DNA of 9,975 nt from Akkermansia sp. (GTDB lineage: Bacteria; Verrucomicrobiota; Verrucomicrobiia; Verrucomicrobiales; Akkermansiaceae): positions 1-9,975 of the forward strand of contig JAIFNK010000210.1 of assembly GCA_020047775.1 (NCBI GenBank), given 5' to 3'. The notes beneath the pieces were generated by a model. It was not told the DNA's origin and did not search any database. It saw nothing but the letters and a program-made list of their open reading frames with translations. The position numbers were made by a program, and so were the translations under genes. Below, in pieces: positions 6,398-9,975 of this stretch (positions are counted from its first letter, which is position 1; the number at the start of each line of letters is the position of its first letter).

Positions 6398-7150
6398 TCA
6401 AACCCCGCGTTTGTCGCCCCACAGCCGGATGTGGAGCCGGTCGCAGAAACGGAATCCCAAGTCGCGGCACGTCTCCGCGAGCCAGGCCGAGTGCCGGTCC
6501 AGCTCCTCGCAGGTGCGGCCTTCCGGCATGAGCAACACGCGCTGCCGCGGCAACGTGTGCGCTTCGCAAAGCCCAAGGATTTCCGCCAAATCCGCCGGCT
6601 CGGCGACGACGAATTTGAACCAGGCCTTGGGCGACCTTGAGAAAAATTCCAGCGTCGCCGCATTCAGTCGCAGGGCTTCCGGCATGCCGGAGTTCGACAG
6701 CTTCGGCGAGACATTGAACTGGTCCACCGCCTTGTGGAAAGCAGCCGAGGGGACGCGGGTGGCGTTCGTTTCGACTTCGAATTGATGCTCCGGCTGGCGC
6801 TCGCGGATGAGCCCGATCATTTCGAGAAACGCGTTTTCCTGCAAAAGCGGTTCGCCGCCGGTGATCACCGTGCGAGGGCAGCCGAACGTCAGAATCCGCT
6901 CCGCCGCATCCGCCGGGGAGACATCACAAGTCACGTCAGCCTTGCGGAATTTCGCGTATCCCGGGACCACATCCTTCTCATGCGGCCATGGTGTGCCCTC
7001 GAAGTTCCACGTGTGGTCGGTGTCGCACCAGACGCAGTGGAGGTTGCAGCGCGACGCCCGGATGAACACCGCAGGGGCGCCGACCGAGACGCCTTCGCCT
7101 TGGATCGTGTGGAAAATTTCAGGGCCGTCGCCGAGTTTCGCGAGTTTCAT
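6398..7150 (-). CDS. queE: 7-carboxy-7-deazaguanine synthase, radical SAM (QueE)
   Basis: QueE converts 6-carboxytetrahydropterin to 7-carboxy-7-deazaguanine, a step toward queuosine in tRNA or other 7-deazaguanines. The 250-residue product opens with the family signature IFHTIQGEG (12-20), followed by the radical-SAM cluster motif RCNLHCVWCDT with Cys35, Cys39 and Cys42 (CX3CX2C). The SAM-contact motif TGGEPLLQ has GGEP at 98-101, and VETNAT and NVSPKLSNSG follow, both typical of QueE. It ends LHIRLWGDKRGV, as family members do. Length is in the usual range. The ATG at 7150 lies 67 bases from the divergent adenosyltransferase start, so this gap must hold both promoters. No queC, queD or queF is visible in the window. 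Confidence 0.95.
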   Translation of the reverse strand: MKLAKLGDGPEIFHTIQGEGVSVGAPAVFIRASRCNLHCVWCDTDHTWNFEGTPWPHEKDVVPGYAKFRKADVTCDVSPADAAERILTFGCPRTVITGGEPLLQENAFLEMIGLIRERQPEHQFEVETNATRVPSAAFHKAVDQFNVSPKLSNSGMPEALRLNAATLEFFSRSPKAWFKFVVAEPADLAEILGLCEAHTLPRQRVLLMPEGRTCEELDRHSAWLAETCRDLGFRFCDRLHIRLWGDKRGV

Positions 7151-7217
7151 GGACGCCCCGGAGAAAGCACGGATGAACGCGTATGGACATGAAATTTTCC
7201 GCTGCTAACCTCCGCGC

Positions 7218-7748
7218 ATGAGCATTATTTCAGGACGGGGCGATCACGGGGAAACGGATTTGATGTTTTCCAAGCGCATCGCGAAAACCTCCCTCCGCGT
7301 CGAAGCGCTTGGTTCCGTCGATGAACTGAACGCCGCCCTCGGCCTCGCCCGCGCGGCGGAGGGCCACGCGGACATCGTCACCATCATCGACGGTATCCAG
7401 GCGCGACTCGTCGGCCTGATGGGCCAGCTCGCCACCCTGCCGGAGGACGAGCCGAAATATTTGGAGAAAAAATACGACTATCTTAGTACGGAGGATCTCG
7501 AATGGGTGACCACCACCGCCCACGATTATGAAAAGCGCGGCGTCCGCTTCACCAGCTGGGCCCGCCCCGGTGCGGAAGGGTCGTTGGCCCGCGCCGGCTT
7601 GGATTATTCGCGCTCCGTCGCCCGCCGTGCCGAGCGCGCCGTGCTCGTTTTACACGAATCCGGCGAACCCGTCCCCGAGGTGGTCCGGCTGTTTTTCAAC
7701 CGTCTTTCGGACCTTCTCTGGATCCTTGCCCGGGTGGAGGACAAGTAA
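7218..7748 (+). CDS. Cob(I)alamin adenosyltransferase, PduO type
   Basis: This 176-residue enzyme transfers the adenosyl group of ATP to cob(I)alamin, making the B12 coenzyme. The N-terminal ATP-binding stretch [16 protein letters not shown] (6-21) corresponds to the TRTGDxGxT motif of the family, followed by [18 protein letters not shown]. The C-terminal part has [11 protein letters not shown] and the hallmark [13 protein letters not shown]. The fold is a helical bundle forming trimers in known members. The first motif is divergent (Gly-Glu-Thr where Gly-Thr/Thr is usual). The start at ATG 7218 lacks a clear Shine-Dalgarno. It stands alone: divergent from queE, with a tRNA next, and no other cobalamin gene or B12-dependent enzyme is visible. 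Confidence 0.92.
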   Translation: MSIISGRGDHGETDLMFSKRIAKTSLRVEALGSVDELNAALGLARAAEGHADIVTIIDGIQARLVGLMGQLATLPEDEPKYLEKKYDYLSTEDLEWVTTTAHDYEKRGVRFTSWARPGAEGSLARAGLDYSRSVARRAERAVLVLHESGEPVPEVVRLFFNRLSDLLWILARVEDK

Positions 7749-7784
7749 GTCCGACGATTGATTTTCAAAGATTTCAAAAAGGGA

Positions 7785-7813
7785 TTGCCAAGCTCCGATC
7801 GAGTTCCTAGTTT
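7785..7813 (+). promoter_or_regulatory. Candidate sigma-70-type promoter for tRNA-Ser
   Basis: TTGCCA (7785-7790, five of six matches to TTGACA) is followed after 17 bases by TAGTTT (7808-7813, three of six matches to TATAAT). This would start transcription only a few bases before the tRNA at 7825. The weak -10 makes this tentative. Confidence 0.35.
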
Positions 7814-7824
7814 TCCGCCCCCAA

Positions 7825-7911
7825 GGGCAGGTGTCAGAGTGGTCGAATGAGCACGCTTGGAAAGCGTGTGTAGCAGCAATGTTACCGAGGGTTCGAATCC
7901 CTCCCTGTCCG
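7825..7911 (+). tRNA. tRNA-Ser (anticodon GGA)
   Basis: The acceptor GGGCAGG (7825-7831) pairs with CCTGTCC (7904-7910) with one G-U. The anticodon stem CACGC/GCGTG encloses TTGGAAA (anticodon GGA at 7859-7861). A long variable arm, normal for class II serine tRNAs, precedes the T arm GAGGG-TTCGAAT-CCCTC. The discriminator is G7911, and CCA is encoded at 7912-7914. Its 3' end is the probable attachment site for the integrase gene that follows on the same strand. Confidence 0.95.
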
Positions 7912-7914
7912 CCA
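7886..7914 (+). other. Probable attachment site (attL/attB core) in tRNA-Ser 3' end
   Basis: Tyrosine integrases commonly recombine within the T arm to 3' end of tRNA genes and leave an intact tRNA next to the integrase gene. That arrangement is present here: an intact tRNA, a 117-base gap, then the integrase reading away from it. The exact core cannot be defined because the second copy of the att repeat lies outside the window. Confidence 0.55.
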
Positions 7915-7979
7915 TCTGGTTACTCAATCGACGCAACTGATACGCCATCAACAACTTGCGAGCCTTCAGAGCAAACCGG

Positions 7980-8015
7980 GACAGATTTTCCTGACAGTTT
8001 TTCTGACAAGTTGAC
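7980..8015 (+). repeat. Three GACA-type direct repeats before the integrase
   Basis: GACAGATTTTC (7980-7990), GACAGTTTTTC (7993-8003) and a weaker GACAAGTTGAC (8005-8015) follow one another at 12 to 13-base spacing, close to a helical turn. They lie between the tRNA 3' end and the integrase ATG. This is where arm-type integrase sites, excisionase sites or an operator of the integrase gene would be expected. Function is inferred from position only. Confidence 0.6.
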
Positions 8016-8031
8016 TCGAAAGCCGGGGTCT

Positions 8032-9357
8032 ATGACCCGGAAACGCAAACGCCGTAGCAGTGTCGTGGAAATCGGCAACGGTCCCGCGAGAATCAAAATC
8101 TACACGATGAACCGTCGGGATGGTTATCCCGAGTTCACGCTTTCATGGAAGGAGGCTGCCAGGCGCAAGACGCGCAGCTTCTCCTCGATGGACGAAGCTC
8201 GGATGATCGCCCAGCAGATCAGCGTCCGACTGACGAATGGCTGGACGGCCGCCGATGAGGCGACCCGCCGCGACATCGACCTGCTTCGCCACTGCGAGCA
8301 AGTGGCTCGGGAGCATGGAGTCGGTCTTTCCGCCGCCATGGACGAATGGGCCAGCGCACGGAAGGCTGCGGGGGAAATCCCACTGTCGGACGCGGTGCGG
8401 TTCTATCAAGCAAACCGGGCAGATCTATTCGCCGTCCGCACCAACGTCCAGGTGGCCGCCGAGTTCGTCGTGTCGCTGAAACGCAAGGGCGTGAGTGACA
8501 TCTATGTCAGGAACGCGACGAGCAGCCTCAAGCGGTTCACCGATGCCATGCCGGGAAATATCGCAGATGTCAGCGTGGCCGACATCAACCGGTTCCTCGA
8601 CAGCCTCAAGACGCTTGGGCCGGTCAGCAAGAACGGCATTCGGCGCAACCTCGTCACGATGTTTGGATTCGCCAAGAAACAGGGATACCTCCATCCCGAC
8701 CGGAAAACTGCTGCGGAACAGAGCGACTCGTTCAAGGAGCCTGAGAAGGAGATCGAGATTTTTACGCCAGACGAGATGCGTGACATCCTGCTCGCCGCCC
8801 ACGCCCGCATCCTGCCGCTCATCGCCATCGGCGGATTTTGCGGAATCCGTTCAGCCGAGGTTGAACGCCTCACCTGGCAGGACATCAAGTGGGATCGCGG
8901 TCACATCGAGATCGCCGGCCACAAGGCGAAGACGGCGGCGCGGCGACTCGTCCCCCTCCCCGAGAATCTCAAGGCGTGGCTTGCGCCATGGCGTGAGGAA
9001 ACCGGCCCGATCCTCACGATCAGCGATGTGTCGGGTGCCTTGGGTGATACCGCAGTGAAGGCGAAAATCCCCGGCGGATGGCGTCAGAATGCCCTCAGAC
9101 ACTCGTTCATCAGCTATCGCGTGTCCATGACAGGCGACGTAGCTCGAACCTCTCTGGAGGCTGGCAACTCCCCGAAAATGATCTTCCGCCACTATCGGGA
9201 AATCGTGGATGAGGATGCCGCCCGGACATGGTTCGGGATGACGCCGCCGGATGGCTGGATGCCGACGGGACTCAAGCACAGCCTGCGGGAACGGATGCGG
9301 CGCTTGCTGGCACAAGATGGGACACCGCGTGTTGACAGCGAAGACAGTGCAGCATGA
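8032..9357 (+). CDS. Tyrosine recombinase / site-specific integrase
   Basis: This 441-residue integrase should insert and excise the element at tRNA-Ser. An N-terminal basic part (MTRKRKRRSSVVEIG, then a possible arm-binding domain to about 90) precedes a core-binding helical domain (about 118-220). The catalytic domain follows from about 243 (IFTPDEMRDIL). Visible catalytic residues are Arg273 in GIRSAEVERL, Lys300 in AKTAARRLVPL, Arg356 in NALRHSF, and nucleophile Tyr388 in FRHYRE. The two usual histidines are replaced by Asn353 (NALR for HxLR) and Asn379 (AGNSP for GHS). The frame is open upstream through the tRNA, but ATG 8032 is the only ATG or GTG after the tRNA; TTG 8011 is the alternative. 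The stop overlaps the next gene's start. Confidence 0.93.
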   Translation: MTRKRKRRSSVVEIGNGPARIKIYTMNRRDGYPEFTLSWKEAARRKTRSFSSMDEARMIAQQISVRLTNGWTAADEATRRDIDLLRHCEQVAREHGVGLSAAMDEWASARKAAGEIPLSDAVRFYQANRADLFAVRTNVQVAAEFVVSLKRKGVSDIYVRNATSSLKRFTDAMPGNIADVSVADINRFLDSLKTLGPVSKNGIRRNLVTMFGFAKKQGYLHPDRKTAAEQSDSFKEPEKEIEIFTPDEMRDILLAAHARILPLIAIGGFCGIRSAEVERLTWQDIKWDRGHIEIAGHKAKTAARRLVPLPENLKAWLAPWREETGPILTISDVSGALGDTAVKAKIPGGWRQNALRHSFISYRVSMTGDVARTSLEAGNSPKMIFRHYREIVDEDAARTWFGMTPPDGWMPTGLKHSLRERMRRLLAQDGTPRVDSEDSAA

Positions 9358-9581
9358 ACACTGTCATTCACTCCACCAACGGTCCGGCGACGAACAACGA
9401 ACCGATTCTGATCAAGAAGAAGGAACTCGCTAAGCGTCTATCAGTCAGCCCCCACACGATTGACGCGTGGGTTCAGCGTCGTGAAATACCCTGCATCAAA
9501 GTGACACCACGACTTTATCTCTACGAAGTCGAGGCAGTCATGGAAGCCATCCGGAAGAAATACGAAATCAACGCCGCGTGA
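9354..9581 (+). CDS. Excisionase-like helix-turn-helix protein
   Basis: This 75-residue protein carries a MerR/excisionase-type helix-turn-helix at about 21-60: KKKELAKRLSVSPHTIDAWV, then RREIPCIKV and the wing RLYLYEVEAVMEAIRKK. This is the layout of small DNA-binding proteins (HTH_17 type) that act as Xis, directing an integrase toward excision. Its ATG (9354) overlaps the integrase TGA (ATGA), so the two are translationally coupled, which supports a joint role in recombination. A strong terminator follows 13 bases after the stop, closing the unit. It could instead regulate the integrase gene. Confidence 0.82.
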   Translation: MNTVIHSTNGPATNNEPILIKKKELAKRLSVSPHTIDAWVQRREIPCIKVTPRLYLYEVEAVMEAIRKKYEINAA

Positions 9582-9593
9582 TTCCTGAACACG

Positions 9594-9630
9594 AAAAACC
9601 CCGGACGGTGAGAGCCATCCGGGGTTTTTT
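9594..9630. terminator. Bidirectional rho-independent terminator
   Basis: AAAAACCCCGGA (9594-9605) pairs with TCCGGGGTTTTT (9618-9629), a GC-rich stem with T-run on the plus strand and, by symmetry, on the minus strand. It sits between the convergent excisionase-like gene (stop 9581) and the minus-strand membrane protein (stop 9637) and can end both transcripts. Confidence 0.93.
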
Positions 9631-9636
9631 ATTGAT

Positions 9637-9825
9637 TCACTTACGCTTGAGTTTTCGAGCCATGCTGACGAGCGACATGATACCGACGGCAAGACCCACA
9701 AGTAGGGATGCCACTCGGAGAGTCCATTCGACTTGCTCTTGAAGCGACGTGATTACCCCGAGCACCGGAGAAGCGATTCCGACGATGGCTTTGAACGTGT
9801 AGTCGATGTCGATTGGGTGGCGCAT
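9637..9825 (-). CDS. Small two-helix membrane protein, holin-like
   Basis: This 62-residue product (MRHPIDIDYTFKAIVG...) has two hydrophobic segments, about 13-29 (AIVGIASPVLGVITSL) and about 37-54 (RVASLLVGLAVGIMSLVS), joined by a polar turn. It ends with the basic tail ARKLKRK. Size, two helices and a charged end fit a class II holin, which would make pores for endolysin release in a prophage, but short membrane proteins are easy to over-read and no endolysin is visible. It starts 17 bases after the stop of the partial gene on the same strand and is the last gene before the terminator. No clear ribosome site precedes the ATG. Confidence 0.6.
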   Translation of the reverse strand: MRHPIDIDYTFKAIVGIASPVLGVITSLQEQVEWTLRVASLLVGLAVGIMSLVSMARKLKRK

Positions 9826-9841
9826 TGGCAGAGGTCGGGTG

Positions 9842-9975
9842 TCAACGGAGTCCGTCGAGATTCGGAGGCTCGGCGCTGCGAAGATATTTCTCAGCCCATG
9901 CCGCGTAGCGGGCGGTGAGGGCGTTGTAGGTTTCGATGTCGCCGGCCGCCTTGGCCGCGTTGATGTCCTTGAGCA
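9842..9975 (-). CDS. 3' end of an unidentified gene, cut by the window edge
   Basis: On the minus strand a frame is open from the right edge to TGA at 9842-9844, giving 43 residues: an Ala-rich, probably helical stretch (DINAAKAAGDIETYNALTAR) and a short tail ending PPNLDGLR. Codons end mostly in G or C, as in the other genes. I do not recognise the family from this fragment. It lies 16 bases before the holin-like gene on the same strand, so the two are probably co-transcribed element genes running toward the integrase. Confidence 0.55.
   Translation of the reverse strand, partial: LKDINAAKAAGDIETYNALTARYAAWAEKYLRSAEPPNLDGLR

Noticed and set aside
8502..8888. Minus-strand frames opposite the integrase
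   Set aside because: These are antisense shadows of a well-supported integrase with no domain signal of their own.

Overview
The window is about 60% GC with dense, mostly GC-ending codons. Gene content and style suggest a chromosome of the Verrucomicrobiota (Verrucomicrobiaceae/Luteolibacter-like). This rests on family resemblance and on remembered short-repeat styles, not on a search. The core functions are a two-component system, an ArgA-like acetyltransferase, tRNA-Ile2, a HAD phosphatase, QueE and a PduO-type adenosyltransferase. The right end is the start of an integrated element.

Layout. 1-669: 3' part of an ankyrin-repeat protein whose start lies left of the window. Three bases later come a membrane sensor histidine kinase (673-2295) and its OmpR-type response regulator (2308-2991), so the three may be one transcript. 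A long hairpin and a second palindrome (2983-3134) separate them from an N-acetylglutamate synthase-like gene (3172-4260, GTG start). 4261-4919 holds no convincing gene. It contains an inverted array of 8-bp repeat units and possibly decayed coding sequence, followed by tRNA-Ile2(CAT) at 4920-4992. On the minus strand, reading right to left, come queE (7150-6398), a small single-pass membrane protein (6287-5898), a phosphoglycolate-phosphatase-like HAD enzyme (5858-5211) and a possible 53-codon remnant (5182-5021). Divergent from queE is a cob(I)alamin adenosyltransferase (7218-7748).

From 7825 the character changes. tRNA-Ser(GGA) is followed by three GACA-type direct repeats, a tyrosine recombinase (8032-9357), an overlapping 75-aa excisionase-like helix-turn-helix protein and a strong bidirectional terminator. 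Facing them on the minus strand are a 62-aa two-helix membrane protein (holin-like) and the 3' end of another gene cut by the window edge. This is the integrase end of an element integrated at the 3' end of tRNA-Ser and extending rightward out of view, either a prophage or another integrative element.

The most interesting points are the integrase with Asn at both catalytic His positions and its upstream direct repeats, the three different palindromic or tandem short-repeat types, one of which forms the last residues of the kinase, and the shortened, motif-less kinase-like domain of the ArgA-like protein. I see no convincing defence system, CRISPR array or insertion sequence.
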